Positions 42,048 to 50,674 of a DNA stretch of 64,000 nt are shown one piece after another (within the stretch, counting starts at the first letter, position 1; each line of letters opens with the position of its first letter). Source of the DNA: Candidatus Peregrinibacteria bacterium CG11_big_fil_rev_8_21_14_0_20_49_14 (GTDB lineage Bacteria > Patescibacteriota > Gracilibacteria > Peribacterales > Peribacteraceae); NCBI GenBank assembly GCA_002787035.1, contig PCVP01000025.1, forward strand, positions 5,076-69,075, given 5' to 3'. The notes beneath the pieces were generated by a model. The model worked only from the letters and a program-made list of their open reading frames with translations, ran no database searches and was not told the DNA's origin. The translations under genes were made by a program, and so were the position numbers.

Positions 42048-43133
42048 CTACCACCATTTCTTCCATTTAAAGAGCACGAGCATGACAATGGTAAGCAACA
42101 TCATGCCTCCCCATACCGCAGGGTATCCCCATGGCAACTCCAATTCAGGCATGTAGTGAAAATTCATTCCGTATACACCGACAATGAACGTAAGAGGAAT
42201 GAAAATGGTAGAGACAACAGTCAGTGTTTTCATGACAGTATTCATTCTGTGACTCATCACGGAGAGATAATTATCCAACATGTTCGCAAGTAATTCACGG
42301 TACGTATCTGCCGTATCTGTTGCCTGAATCGCATGATCTTGGAGATCACGGAAAAACGGACGAGTTTTCTTTTGAATCAACACGGATTCAGAGCGATTCA
42401 GAGAACCTACAACATCTCGCATGGGCTGTATTGTTTTCCTCGCAAACAGGACTTGCTGTCTGAGTTGGTAGATTCTTGTCATTACTTCATTACTTGGTTC
42501 CGACATTGTGTCTTCTTCCAAGTCTTCAATGCGATCTCCCATTGTATTTAAGATTGCAAAATATGAGTCTACGACTGCATCAAATAATCTGTAAAAAAGG
42601 TAATCTGCGCCGGATTTACGAATTTTACCCAGTCCTTTACGCAGTCGTTCTCCGGTGGGGTCGAATGCATCTTCCGGCTGCTCTTGCAGCGAAACCACGA
42701 TATTGTCCTTTAGAATCAAGCTTATGTGCTCCACTCCGACATGTCCGTTCTCATCCTGCAGGTGCAGTATTTTTATGACGGCAAAGAGGCAGTCCTCAAA
42801 TTCTTCTATTTTTGGTCTCTGCGACGTGTTCACGATGTCTTCCAAGAGAAGAGAGTGTAAATTCAGTTGCATGCCGATAGTATTTATCAGTCGTGTATCG
42901 TCTATTCCGTCCACATTTATCCATGTCACACCTTTGTACTTTGTAAGGTCAGGAAGTTCTTTTATATCTTTCAGTACGGTTTCATCACATTTGGATTCAT
43001 CATATCGCCAAATTGTGATTGTAGGCTTTTCCACTTTCTTCTTGCCGATGTGCGTCAGCGTGCCGGGAGATTCGCCTTTTTTCGAATGTGTTTTTACAAA
43101 AAGGGGTATGTGCGGAATTTTTCGATTGTTCAT
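42048..43133 (-). CDS. corA: CorA-family magnesium/cobalt transporter
   Basis: A 361-aa CorA protein. The large cytoplasmic N-domain ends in the long stalk helix (residues ~180-295) and two C-terminal helices; the pore signature GMN appears as VGVYGMNFHYMPELELPWGYP, followed by a basic tail KWKKWW. It imports Mg2+ (or Co2+/Ni2+) as a pentamer. Its stop is 7 bp from that of the convergent acyltransferase gene, and a DUF155 protein lies upstream in the same direction. Confidence 0.93.
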   Translation of the reverse strand: MNNRKIPHIPLFVKTHSKKGESPGTLTHIGKKKVEKPTITIWRYDESKCDETVLKDIKELPDLTKYKGVTWINVDGIDDTRLINTIGMQLNLHSLLLEDIVNTSQRPKIEEFEDCLFAVIKILHLQDENGHVGVEHISLILKDNIVVSLQEQPEDAFDPTGERLRKGLGKIRKSGADYLFYRLFDAVVDSYFAILNTMGDRIEDLEEDTMSEPSNEVMTRIYQLRQQVLFARKTIQPMRDVVGSLNRSESVLIQKKTRPFFRDLQDHAIQATDTADTYRELLANMLDNYLSVMSHRMNTVMKTLTVVSTIFIPLTFIVGVYGMNFHYMPELELPWGYPAVWGGMMLLTIVMLVLFKWKKWW

Positions 43134-43212
43134 AGGAAGAAGTATCTCTTATCTTCCTTTGCAAAGGAAGAATTTTTACCCGTAGGTTCCGCGATCAGCA
43201 ATGAGTTTTATA

Positions 43213-44019
43213 TTACGCTGCTCCCCATAGGTCGTAGACAAACAGCACTATTTCAACGGCAATGAGTACGATAATCGTCACTTCCAACCAGAAAGATTTT
43301 CGTGCTTCCAACAGGTGAAGAATAAACTCCGAATGTTGCATAAGCAGTTCCAATTTATAGGTGAGTTGCTTGTGTCGCATTTCAATTTCATATTCTTCCA
43401 ATAAGTCCTTGTAAAAATCGCAGAGATCGGTGTCGTCCCATACGAGATCCGGCGTATCTAACATCGACATGGAAATCGATGTTATTTGGTGCACATCCAT
43501 AGCTTCACCGGATATGCGCAACATTTTTCTGTTGGACACATAGCCCAATAAAGAGCTCTTCTTGCGCGTTACCAGTGGTTGAAATTGCAGTGTCAGCTTT
43601 TCTAGATTGAGTTCTTGCTTTTCTAATCCCAGTGACCGTGCGAGAATCAGTGAAATAACTGCGATAGATTTGGAATCGATAGACGGGACAGTTATACGAT
43701 CGTCTCGAAAACTGAATTGTGAACCCTCTTCCACTTTTCCCGTTTCTCGGAGAGGGGACTCTTGCACATGTACAATATGTTCGGCGATGTCTGCGAAGAA
43801 CCGTTGTTCTTCATTGGCAGAAAAATCCCAAAAAACCACGACTCCAAACGGGAAAATAACAACATTCTTCTTCTTCCATTGCACGATAAGAGGATTTCTC
43901 ATAACAATACTCTCCCGATTACTTTTGATCATCGGTTTCAAGGCAATGGAATCGCCGATATGAACAGCAGATACTCTTATGTTCGTAGTATACACCTCCT
44001 TCGAGCAATGTTTATTCAT
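43213..44019 (-). CDS. RMD1/YagE-family (DUF155) membrane-anchored protein
   Basis: About 268 aa from the ATG at 44019. The family core is present: VVIFPFGVVVFWDFSANEEQRF, SIDSKSIAVISLILARSLGLEKQE and DLVWDDTDLCDFYKDLLEEYEIEMR, followed by a long helix and one C-terminal transmembrane span (VTIIVLIAVEIVLFVYDLWG). RMD1/DUF155 proteins occur from bacteria to mitochondria; their molecular role is unsettled. It lies 79 bp upstream of corA in the same direction, and its overall shape (soluble head, stalk helix, C-terminal anchor) recalls CorA. Confidence 0.8.
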   Translation of the reverse strand: MNKHCSKEVYTTNIRVSAVHIGDSIALKPMIKSNRESIVMRNPLIVQWKKKNVVIFPFGVVVFWDFSANEEQRFFADIAEHIVHVQESPLRETGKVEEGSQFSFRDDRITVPSIDSKSIAVISLILARSLGLEKQELNLEKLTLQFQPLVTRKKSSLLGYVSNRKMLRISGEAMDVHQITSISMSMLDTPDLVWDDTDLCDFYKDLLEEYEIEMRHKQLTYKLELLMQHSEFILHLLEARKSFWLEVTIIVLIAVEIVLFVYDLWGAA

Positions 44020-44143
44020 TCTCTTATTTTTATGTATGAGCGGCAATTACATAGCATGAAAGTCACCCATGCCTCCACAAATTCTTTTTTCGAATTCCAT
44101 TCGTGTATAGCTTGTTTCCGAGGTATGATTCTTCCTCACCTTC

Positions 44144-44392
44144 ATGGAGATCCAAACTGTCATCCTAGGCGTTCTTTGTGCGTTGTCACTGCTCGTGATG
44201 CCGGTGCTTCTTCGTGACTACAAAAAAACGTCGGCTAAGCGTAATCATTTACTTGCAGCATTGTCTGCAGATAGCAAAACATTGCGATCCAACTCGAGCA
44301 AGATTGGCATTCTCTATGCCGCCATGACTTTTATTTGGATCATCGCGGCAATCATTGTTTTCTTACTGCTTTCACGGGGTTTCATTTTATGA
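44144..44392 (+). CDS. Small two-helix membrane protein
   Basis: An 82-aa protein with helices at residues about 3-22 and 56-80 and a short basic loop between. The ATG at 44144 is preceded by TATGAT and a pyrimidine-rich gap. Its stop overlaps the next gene by 4 bp, so it opens the three-gene MscS operon. No family recognised; it may be an accessory subunit of the channel. Confidence 0.6.
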   Translation: MEIQTVILGVLCALSLLVMPVLLRDYKKTSAKRNHLLAALSADSKTLRSNSSKIGILYAAMTFIWIIAAIIVFLLLSRGFIL

Positions 44393-44910
44393 CAGACCAG
44401 CTCACGCAAGAGCGGCTTATTTATGCGGTCAGTACCCACTGGGCGAAGTATGTTTCCAGAGCACTGATTGCTCATTTGCTTGCAGGCACAGCCATCATCT
44501 TAGTAGTCATAGCTTTCGTGACAGCCCCTAAAATGCATGAAATCGGACAAGATATTTTTCTGGTGGGAGTGTTGCTTTTTTTCTTCGCACACCATTTCTT
44601 CTTTCACAAGCTGATGAGTGAAGCACTGCTCGATATTATCATTACCGACGAACGGGTGATTTACTTTGATGATTGCCTGCTGACATGTGATGACGAGCAC
44701 GAAATACCGATTCATAAATTAACGGGTGTGGAAGTACGGCAGCATGGTCTTATTCAGAATTTTCTGAACTATGGGATAGTATGGTTTGATACGGGAGGGG
44801 GTATAGTGGAGTTGAAAAGGTCCATTCCTTTTGTTCCGCACCCCGATGAGTTGGTCAGTACGATTACCGAACTTATGCGTCGCAACAGACTATACGATTC
44901 TCATTCATGA
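44389..44910 (+). CDS. Membrane protein with bacterial PH-like domain
   Basis: A 173-aa protein with two transmembrane helices (about 24-45 and 58-76) followed by a bPH_2/DUF304-like beta domain: ALLDIIITDERVIYFDDCLL, EIPIHKLTGVEVRQHGLI, YGIVWFDTGGGIVELKRSIPF. Start and stop both overlap neighbours by 4 bp. PH-like membrane proteins of this type are common, with unknown ligand; context suggests membrane-tension or envelope functions with MscS. Confidence 0.7.
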   Translation: MTDQLTQERLIYAVSTHWAKYVSRALIAHLLAGTAIILVVIAFVTAPKMHEIGQDIFLVGVLLFFFAHHFFFHKLMSEALLDIIITDERVIYFDDCLLTCDDEHEIPIHKLTGVEVRQHGLIQNFLNYGIVWFDTGGGIVELKRSIPFVPHPDELVSTITELMRRNRLYDSHS

Positions 44911-46340
44911 ACATGCGTTACAGATCTATCGGCATTTGCTTTACGATTTTGTGTGCTGTCGCACAGACCGTACATGCGCAGGATGAGTCATTGAAGACTA
45001 TCATCATAGATGAAACTCTGCTCAAACAGCTCTATGAAAGGCAGTTGCGGTATCCCGATGATACGTACATTCAAAAGCGCATAGCGGATGAACGAGGAGT
45101 CATACGAGATTTCATAGAAGAAGAGCTGCAGAAAATTGTCACTCCACCGGTGGAAGAAATAGAGTTGGACGCTTCGGAATTTCCCAAAGCCATAGACAGG
45201 CAAAAAAATGTTGTTGCCGGTCTGGAAGACAGACTTCGCGAACGAAAAGTGGATTTGGATCTCTTGCAGACAGAGGAAAAGAAATACTATTTGGATCCTC
45301 GGGTAGGCACAGGTGTTCTTACGGACGACAAGTTCCGTCTGACGAGATCTCACGAAGGTCTGCTAGCAAAAAAAGCAATCATAGAAGAGAGGATTGCAGT
45401 GGTGGAGTTGCTGCTGCATCAGCAAAAGAGTCGCTACGACAAATTGCTTGTTCAGCAGCGCTTACAGCATTTCAGTCTGTTTATAAGCATAGGGAAATAC
45501 TTGCTGGTCATATTTTTTGTGTGGTTTTTAGAAGCCTACATTCGCAGAAAATATCTTTCTCAAATTCACGACGCGGAGAAACGATACACAATTACAAAGG
45601 TGTTTTCCTCGGTGACATACGTCATGCTCTTCGGTTGGTTGATAGCAACTCTTTTTGCCAAGCAGCCGGGAATTCTAGCTTCGTTTGCCATTGTGGGTGC
45701 CGGTATTGCCATAGCTCTTCAGGATGTGGTGAAAGATATTTTGGGATGGATGGTCATATTGCAGCATCGCCTCTTTTCCACGGGAGATCGCATTACCATC
45801 GGTGAGTACACGGGTGAAGTGGTGGATATAAATATGCTTCGGGTAACCCTGTTGGAAGTGGGGCTTCCACCCAATGTCATTCTTGAGCATACGGGAAAAA
45901 TTTTGTCGTTACCCAATGCCCTTGTTCTTACGCAGGCCATTACCAATCACAGTAAGACATCTGACTTTGTGAATGCGGAAATGCATATCACGATTACGTT
46001 TGAGAGTAATTCCGTAAAAGCGAAAGCGATTCTCGGAGAAGTTCTGCAGGAAGAAACATTGCGTTTTACGGAAGCAGAACGAATTCAGTATATGCGGAGA
46101 ACACGTTCCATGTATGTGCAGCGTCAGATATCCGGACCTGCCGTCTATATGGAAATTTCCGCAGACGGTGTGAATTTCATTCTTCATTTTTCCACTCCCA
46201 TCGGAGAGAGGCGCTCTGTGGTAACCAAGCTTTCTGAATGTATTCTTGCAAGATTCAATGAAGAAGACGATATCACACTGGCATACAAGACCATTCGTTA
46301 CTACAAAGAGGGAGAGGGTAGGAGTGACAGCAGGCAGTAA
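44907..46340 (+). CDS. MscS-family mechanosensitive channel
   Basis: A 477-aa protein with a signal peptide (ICFTILCAVAQTVHAQ), a periplasmic-type coiled region to about residue 175, then three transmembrane helices and the MscS core: FAIVGAGIAIALQDVVKDILGW (pore helix TM3) and the beta domain HRLFSTGDRITIGEYTGEVVDINMLRVTL. The C-terminal alpha/beta domain follows. It releases solutes upon hypo-osmotic shock. Start is the ATG at 44907 overlapping the prior stop, or an in-frame ATG two codons later. Confidence 0.92.
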   Translation: MNMRYRSIGICFTILCAVAQTVHAQDESLKTIIIDETLLKQLYERQLRYPDDTYIQKRIADERGVIRDFIEEELQKIVTPPVEEIELDASEFPKAIDRQKNVVAGLEDRLRERKVDLDLLQTEEKKYYLDPRVGTGVLTDDKFRLTRSHEGLLAKKAIIEERIAVVELLLHQQKSRYDKLLVQQRLQHFSLFISIGKYLLVIFFVWFLEAYIRRKYLSQIHDAEKRYTITKVFSSVTYVMLFGWLIATLFAKQPGILASFAIVGAGIAIALQDVVKDILGWMVILQHRLFSTGDRITIGEYTGEVVDINMLRVTLLEVGLPPNVILEHTGKILSLPNALVLTQAITNHSKTSDFVNAEMHITITFESNSVKAKAILGEVLQEETLRFTEAERIQYMRRTRSMYVQRQISGPAVYMEISADGVNFILHFSTPIGERRSVVTKLSECILARFNEEDDITLAYKTIRYYKEGEGRSDSRQ

Positions 46341-46385
46341 GCAGCGGGCATCGATGAGCGGGAAGCGGGCAGCATGAGCAGGAAG
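46326..46385 (+). repeat. GC-rich tandem repeat (AGCGGGCAGC type)
   Basis: GACAGCAGGCAGTAAGCAGCGGGC followed by further AGCGGGAAGCGGGCAGC units. It begins inside the last codons of the MscS gene. The same unit recurs at 50612-50672 and inside ileS at 54397-54455, so it is a dispersed repeat family. Confidence 0.6.
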
Positions 46386-46429
46386 CTGTAAGCCTCTGTG
46401 TGGTACAAAAGCCATATTGTATGAGAAAT

Positions 46430-46457
46430 TTGACATTTTATGGAAAAAGAATACAAT
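46430..46457 (+). promoter_or_regulatory. Sigma-70-like promoter
   Basis: TTGACA at 46430-46435 and TACAAT at 46452-46457 with 16 nt between, the best promoter in the window. The transcript would start near 46464 and reach the ATG at 46483 through a pyrimidine-rich leader. Confidence 0.65.
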
Positions 46458-46482
46458 CTACTCCTCATTTCCCATCATTCCC

Positions 46483-46923
46483 ATGGTCAACACTCTCGAA
46501 CAGGAACCGGATTCTACGGAAAGCACTGCAATCATTCAGCTGAAAGCTGATGGCTCTCAGGAAACTGTGACAGACGAAACAGGCTCATTGAAAGAAGCAG
46601 GCGATGTTCGTGCGGTGGCGGGAAATATTACGGACAGACGTATTCAAGATCTTCTCACTCAAAAGCTTGCGGAAGGTGCAACGGAGTTCGGTATAGATGT
46701 CAGTCAGGTCGGTGCGTCCGAAACGGTGATAGCTCAACTGAAGAAGCAGCAGGTCAAACTTCGTGAAAAGGGAATCACCATGGATATCCTCGGTTTGGAT
46801 TCTGCGGATCTTCAGCGGGCGGATGTGAAAGAAATGCAGCAAACGAGCGGCGTGAAAGTATTTACGCAGAGAGACACAGGCAAAGCTGTTTCCGCAGAAA
46901 AGGAAACAAAACTTGCCGCCTAA
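46483..46923 (+). CDS. Hypothetical soluble protein (146 aa)
   Basis: Starts MVNTLEQEPDSTESTAIIQL at 46483, the start nearest the promoter. It is acidic to neutral, Gln/Thr-rich with a short helical core (RIQDLLTQKLAEGATEFGID, VIAQLKKQQVKLREKGITMD). No signal or membrane helix. Followed after 6 bp by the next gene. Confidence 0.6.
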   Translation: MVNTLEQEPDSTESTAIIQLKADGSQETVTDETGSLKEAGDVRAVAGNITDRRIQDLLTQKLAEGATEFGIDVSQVGASETVIAQLKKQQVKLREKGITMDILGLDSADLQRADVKEMQQTSGVKVFTQRDTGKAVSAEKETKLAA

Positions 46924-46929
46924 AGCAGC

Positions 46930-47265
46930 ATGCCACCCGAAAGACAGGAACGCGAAAACATCACCCTCCCTCCCGTGAGTGCGGATGTCGCTATGCCTGA
47001 TTTTCTTGTGGAAGCGGGGTACAAGCCGAATGCCGTACCGCGTGTACGCATAGAAGGTCACAAGAATTCCGTATCGTACAACTTCAGATTCCAAGCAAAT
47101 CTTCAGGATGGATGTATTATTGAACAGGTAGAGAATCTGTTGGAGCACAGAGGCGCGACGGGGAGCATAGGCTACGTTCGTCGTGAAGCGGAGCGCTACA
47201 TGCGCGATATTCTCAGCGGTGCGGCTCTTGTACGCTCATCTCAGAGGAAGAGGCCTGCGGCGTAG
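46930..47265 (+). CDS. Hypothetical protein (111 aa)
   Basis: A small, basic, soluble protein: VRIEGHKNSVSYNFRFQANLQDG and a helical VRREAERYMRDILSGAALV segment near the C-terminus. No family recognised. It is co-directional with the upstream gene (6-bp gap) and converges with the next one (4-bp gap). Confidence 0.55.
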   Translation: MPPERQERENITLPPVSADVAMPDFLVEAGYKPNAVPRVRIEGHKNSVSYNFRFQANLQDGCIIEQVENLLEHRGATGSIGYVRREAERYMRDILSGAALVRSSQRKRPAA

Positions 47266-47269
47266 AGAT

Positions 47270-47647
47270 TCACTGGCTTGCCCCTCCAAAGAGTGAGCGC
47301 ACATGTAATCTGGCAAACCAGCTTCTTGCTTTAACGGTGAAGCCGGGTACGTGCATAATCTGAAACACAGATTGCACATGCATGGTATCCACGTCGTCCA
47401 ATTCCTCTTCGGGTTTGTGTTTTACAGCCCAGAAACTAAGCCCGACTTCATGTTCTCGCAGCTCATTGAAAGTCGGGTCTTCATTGTTTGCAGCCAGTCC
47501 GTTTCGGTGTTTTGCGAATTCGGGGTGAGAACTGAGGAGATTCATAACGGTAGCGAGTTCTGCGTACGTCGTGGGTAGCTCCAAGCTCGGAAGAGATTCC
47601 TCGCGAGTCGTTTCAGCTTCTCTTTGTGCCAAGATATCGGTTGTCAT
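47270..47647 (-). CDS. Hypothetical protein (125 aa)
   Basis: Soluble, acidic N-terminus, then ELREHEVGLSFWAVKHKPEEE and a C-terminal basic part (VKARSWFARLHVRSLF). No family or signal is seen. It is transcribed toward the 46.5-47.3 kb pair and has its own start at 47647. Confidence 0.55.
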   Translation of the reverse strand: MTTDILAQREAETTREESLPSLELPTTYAELATVMNLLSSHPEFAKHRNGLAANNEDPTFNELREHEVGLSFWAVKHKPEEELDDVDTMHVQSVFQIMHVPGFTVKARSWFARLHVRSLFGGASQ

Positions 47648-47835
47648 AATAGAGAAAGAAAAATGTATATATCCTTTCTACGTACTATGGCTTTTCGTGG
47701 TCAATGTGTCCGAAACCGAAGGAGCGGCACAGTTCAAAACTATTACAGGCGTATGGAGAAAAGTATTCCATTTTTCGTATTCACTTCGCAGCAGCTGTTC
47801 ACTTTGTGAACAAATTGCAGCCATGGAAAAGTATG

Positions 47836-48975
47836 TTATCGCTTCTTCTCAATGAGAGAGAACGAGCGCAGCAACTGGTCGAACTGACGCGTAGCAACGA
47901 GATTCCCGGCAGAGCAGAGAGCCGTGAGTCGGTATACTCGTCCTTTTGTCATAATCAGTGCTCGTTTGGAGCCGCAACCCACAGAGTAGTCTTCGTAGAC
48001 TATTGTCCAAATCGGATCTGCAAGCACGTCTTCCAACACGGTGATGTACGGACTGTTATCGAAGTCCGAAATCAGAAGATCCGTATCGATATTATCGTAG
48101 CCATCTATATAGAAACTTCGTTCGTTGCATTTGCCGAATCCGGGGCAAGATTGATCGTCGTGACCCAAGTAGACTCGCCAGCTTGAACGTTGCACGGGTA
48201 CGCCGTCATTGGATATTCCGCGTGCCTGAAAGAAAGGAGGAGGCCACGTATCGGGGTAGGTAAGGGCAAAGCCCTCTGTTTTGCGTACGTAAGGGAGTCG
48301 GGGAATTGTTTCTGCGAGGTCGGCATAGGTAAGGGTGCGCTTGGAGGTGACAGTAGTTGCCAGGTGCGCATTGGTAAGGCGGTAAATCATCTCCGCCATT
48401 TCTCCGCGAGTAATGGGGTACTGAAAGCCCCGAATAGTGGGCGGTATGGCATTCAAATCAGCCAAATCTTCCACGTACGGCTTGTACCAGACATCTTGTT
48501 TCGCACGAATGTCATGTCGTTCCGGACTTAAGATTCCGTACGAGTTGGCGAGAATCTTTGCCGCTTCCGCAAAATTGATTCCGTCCTCGGGACGGAAAGT
48601 GCCATCCGGGTACCCTTGAATAATTTCTGCCAGAATACCGACACAGAGGTACGGACCGTACCAGTCCAGATAACTCACATCGTCAAAACGAATAACATCC
48701 AGAGCTTCTTTACTGTCAGGCAGACTTTCGACGCATGTTTCTATGACGAATTCGGAAAAAAGGGTGCTTACGATTATTTTTGTGAATTCCGCCCGAGAAA
48801 TCGGCAAGTCCGCACGAAAACTTCTGTCGGGATACCCGCGTACTATGCCTTCTCTCATAATGTAGTCTATTGCTTCACCGTATGGGTGATCATCCGGTAC
48901 GTCCCAGAACCGTGCGGATGCGGTTGGAGCGACGGAAACAAGACCGATGATGAGCAGTACGCGAAGAGTCCTCAT
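47836..48975 (-). CDS. SLH-domain surface protein with C-terminal domain
   Basis: A 379-aa secreted protein with a signal peptide (MRTLRVLLIIGLVSVAPTASA). Three SLH units: FWDVPDDHPYGEAIDYIMREG..YPDRSFRAD, FDDVSYLDWYGPYLCVGILAEII..YPDGTFRPEDG, and a weaker VWYKPYVEDLADLNAIP. After them a beta-rich domain of about 170 residues (GFALTYPDTWPPPFF) of unknown type. Upstream of the FTR1 gene in opposite orientation. Likely anchored in the cell envelope. Confidence 0.88.
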   Translation of the reverse strand: MRTLRVLLIIGLVSVAPTASARFWDVPDDHPYGEAIDYIMREGIVRGYPDRSFRADLPISRAEFTKIIVSTLFSEFVIETCVESLPDSKEALDVIRFDDVSYLDWYGPYLCVGILAEIIQGYPDGTFRPEDGINFAEAAKILANSYGILSPERHDIRAKQDVWYKPYVEDLADLNAIPPTIRGFQYPITRGEMAEMIYRLTNAHLATTVTSKRTLTYADLAETIPRLPYVRKTEGFALTYPDTWPPPFFQARGISNDGVPVQRSSWRVYLGHDDQSCPGFGKCNERSFYIDGYDNIDTDLLISDFDNSPYITVLEDVLADPIWTIVYEDYSVGCGSKRALIMTKGRVYRLTALCSAGNLVATRQFDQLLRSFSLIEKKR

Positions 48976-49062
48976 ATGCAGAGGACTGCATCATACCATT
49001 GACCGAGATAAAAGTGGGAGTATGCTTGGCGCAGGTTGCATCATTTCGCCGCAACAATTCGT

Positions 49063-49908
49063 ATGACCGCCGCATCGCTTATAACTCTGCGTGAAACTCT
49101 GGAAGCCTCACTCATTGTGGGAATAGTGCTTGCATACCTGCAATGCACCCATAATCAGAGGTACAATATCACCATATGGTTCGGTGTGTTGGCGGGGGTG
49201 GTAGTGAGCTTGATTCTTGCCATTTTTTTCCAGCTTGCCTTTGGCGGTTTTGAGGGTCGTGCAGAAGCTTTGTATGAAGGATTTGCCATGCTTCTCGGTG
49301 CCGGACTTATGACGTGGATGATTCTCTGGATGCTTCGCCAGCGTCGTACGATTCGGAAAGATGTGGAGCAGCAGGTGGAATTTCACCTGGAAAATGACCA
49401 TCCGTGGGGACTCTTTTCCCTGGTATTTTTCAGTACGGCGCGCGAGGGCATTGAGACAGTGATTTTTTTGCAGGCAGCTCTGGTTCATTCAGGTGGTGTG
49501 TGGCAAATGTTCGGAGGACTTCTTGGCATCGCTGTTGCCATTATCATCAGCTTCTTCCTTTTTAAGGGGATTGTACTGGTGTCGTTGCGGCAGTTCTTTT
49601 CCGTCACAAGCTTGCTTCTCATTCTATTTGCTGCCGGATTGATTGCTCACGGCATTCATGAGCTGCAGGAAGCGGCTCTTCTTCCTGTTCTTATCGACAA
49701 CGTGTGGGATATCAACCCTGTGGTGCTATCGGAAGGCGTCTATCCTCTGCTGCATGAAAAAGGTGCAATAGGAGGTATTGTTAAGAGTTTGTTCGGATAC
49801 AACGGCAATCCTTCGTTTTTGGAGATTATGGGTTACTTACTCTATCTTCTCGGTATTACTTTGGTATGGCGTCGCATTGGCGATACGCCAGCGGCAGTCC
49901 AGATTTGA
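49063..49908 (+). CDS. FTR1-family iron permease
   Basis: A 281-aa protein from the ATG at 49063. It has about seven transmembrane helices and the two REXXE motifs of FTR1/EfeU iron permeases: LRETLEASL in TM1 and TAREGIETV near residue 138. FTR1 moves ferric or ferrous iron through the membrane, usually with a partner multicopper oxidase or EfeO/B, neither of which is next to it here. The acidic and His residues in loops fit metal handling. Confidence 0.92.
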   Translation: MTAASLITLRETLEASLIVGIVLAYLQCTHNQRYNITIWFGVLAGVVVSLILAIFFQLAFGGFEGRAEALYEGFAMLLGAGLMTWMILWMLRQRRTIRKDVEQQVEFHLENDHPWGLFSLVFFSTAREGIETVIFLQAALVHSGGVWQMFGGLLGIAVAIIISFFLFKGIVLVSLRQFFSVTSLLLILFAAGLIAHGIHELQEAALLPVLIDNVWDINPVVLSEGVYPLLHEKGAIGGIVKSLFGYNGNPSFLEIMGYLLYLLGITLVWRRIGDTPAAVQI

Positions 49909-49966
49909 GTACGGGTAGCTTGTTGAATTTCTGCTACCATGCGACCGTATTTCCCCCTGTTTTCTT

Positions 49967-50161
49967 ATGAATGAAGATGAAGTTCGAAAGAAATGCGAAG
50001 CATTTGTGCAAGGTCTCGGACTCCCGTGTTTCATAGTATTTGGCTGGGAGAAGGAGAGTAACCAATTCGGTATGGTGTCTTCCTACAACAAAATGCCTGT
50101 GCAGGCGGTAATCAAAGGAATGTCATGGGCTCTCAACGACATTGTCAGTAAGTCCATGTAA
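49967..50161 (+). CDS. Small hypothetical protein (64 aa)
   Basis: A 64-aa soluble protein: MNEDEVRKKCEAFVQGLGLP then CFIVFGWEKESNQFGMVSSYN and a helical end. It converges with the holin-like gene with 1 bp between stops. Size and composition look coding, but no family is recognised. Confidence 0.55.
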   Translation: MNEDEVRKKCEAFVQGLGLPCFIVFGWEKESNQFGMVSSYNKMPVQAVIKGMSWALNDIVSKSM

Positions 50162-50162
50162 C

Positions 50163-50564
50163 TTACTTTCCGTTCAGCATAGCTTTTATGATCCAGTTTC
50201 CGACTCCCAAGATTGTCGCGACGACTATCCAGCCCCACAGCTTGCCGTGAATATTCAGGGTGACGAGGTTTTCCTGCATGTTGTCCACAATGTACGTGGT
50301 GAGCTGCACAAAGACTCCGTTTACTATGATGATTGCCAGAATGGTTGCAAACAGTTTCAGAGGAAGCGTGAAAATTTCCAGCAGCGGTCGTACGAAGATA
50401 TTCATGAGAGTGAGCAGAGAGCCCACGATAATGTAGGCGGCAAGACCGCCGGTTATTTCGAAGTACGCGTAGAAATATGTGGCAAGAAACCATACCAATG
50501 CAATATTCAGCACTGCTCGCAGTAACACTCGTGCCGGGAGAGAAAGACCTCCTTCGGATGCCAT
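50163..50564 (-). CDS. Phage-holin-4_2-superfamily membrane protein
   Basis: A 133-aa protein with four hydrophobic helices and the PF04020-type pattern: ALNIALVWFLATYF, AYIIVGSLLTLMNIFVRPLLEIFTLPL and the last helix VVATILGVGNWIIKAML. Despite the name, chromosomal members are usually not phage proteins; their role is unknown. There is no phage gene nearby. Confidence 0.8.
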   Translation of the reverse strand: MASEGGLSLPARVLLRAVLNIALVWFLATYFYAYFEITGGLAAYIIVGSLLTLMNIFVRPLLEIFTLPLKLFATILAIIIVNGVFVQLTTYIVDNMQENLVTLNIHGKLWGWIVVATILGVGNWIIKAMLNGK

Positions 50565-50611
50565 ATAAATGAAGTGTACGTAAATTTTGGTTGCCTGAGA
50601 AGAAGGAACTC

Positions 50612-50672
50612 AGCAGAAAGCGGGCAGCAGGCAGCGGGCAGCGATTAGCGGGCAGCGGGGAGCGATCAGCTT
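50612..50672 (+). repeat. GC-rich tandem repeat between ileS and the holin-like gene
   Basis: Several AGCGGGCAGC units with one-base variants (AGCGGGCAGCAGGCAGCGGGC, then AGCGATTAGCGGGCAGCGGG), the same family as at 46326-46385. No gene here. Confidence 0.6.
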
Positions 50673-50674
50673 CA

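Noticed and set aside
47696-47830. Several short plus-strand frames around 47.6-47.9 kb.
   Set aside because: They lie in the gap and over the end of the SLH gene, with no start signal and no protein-like composition.
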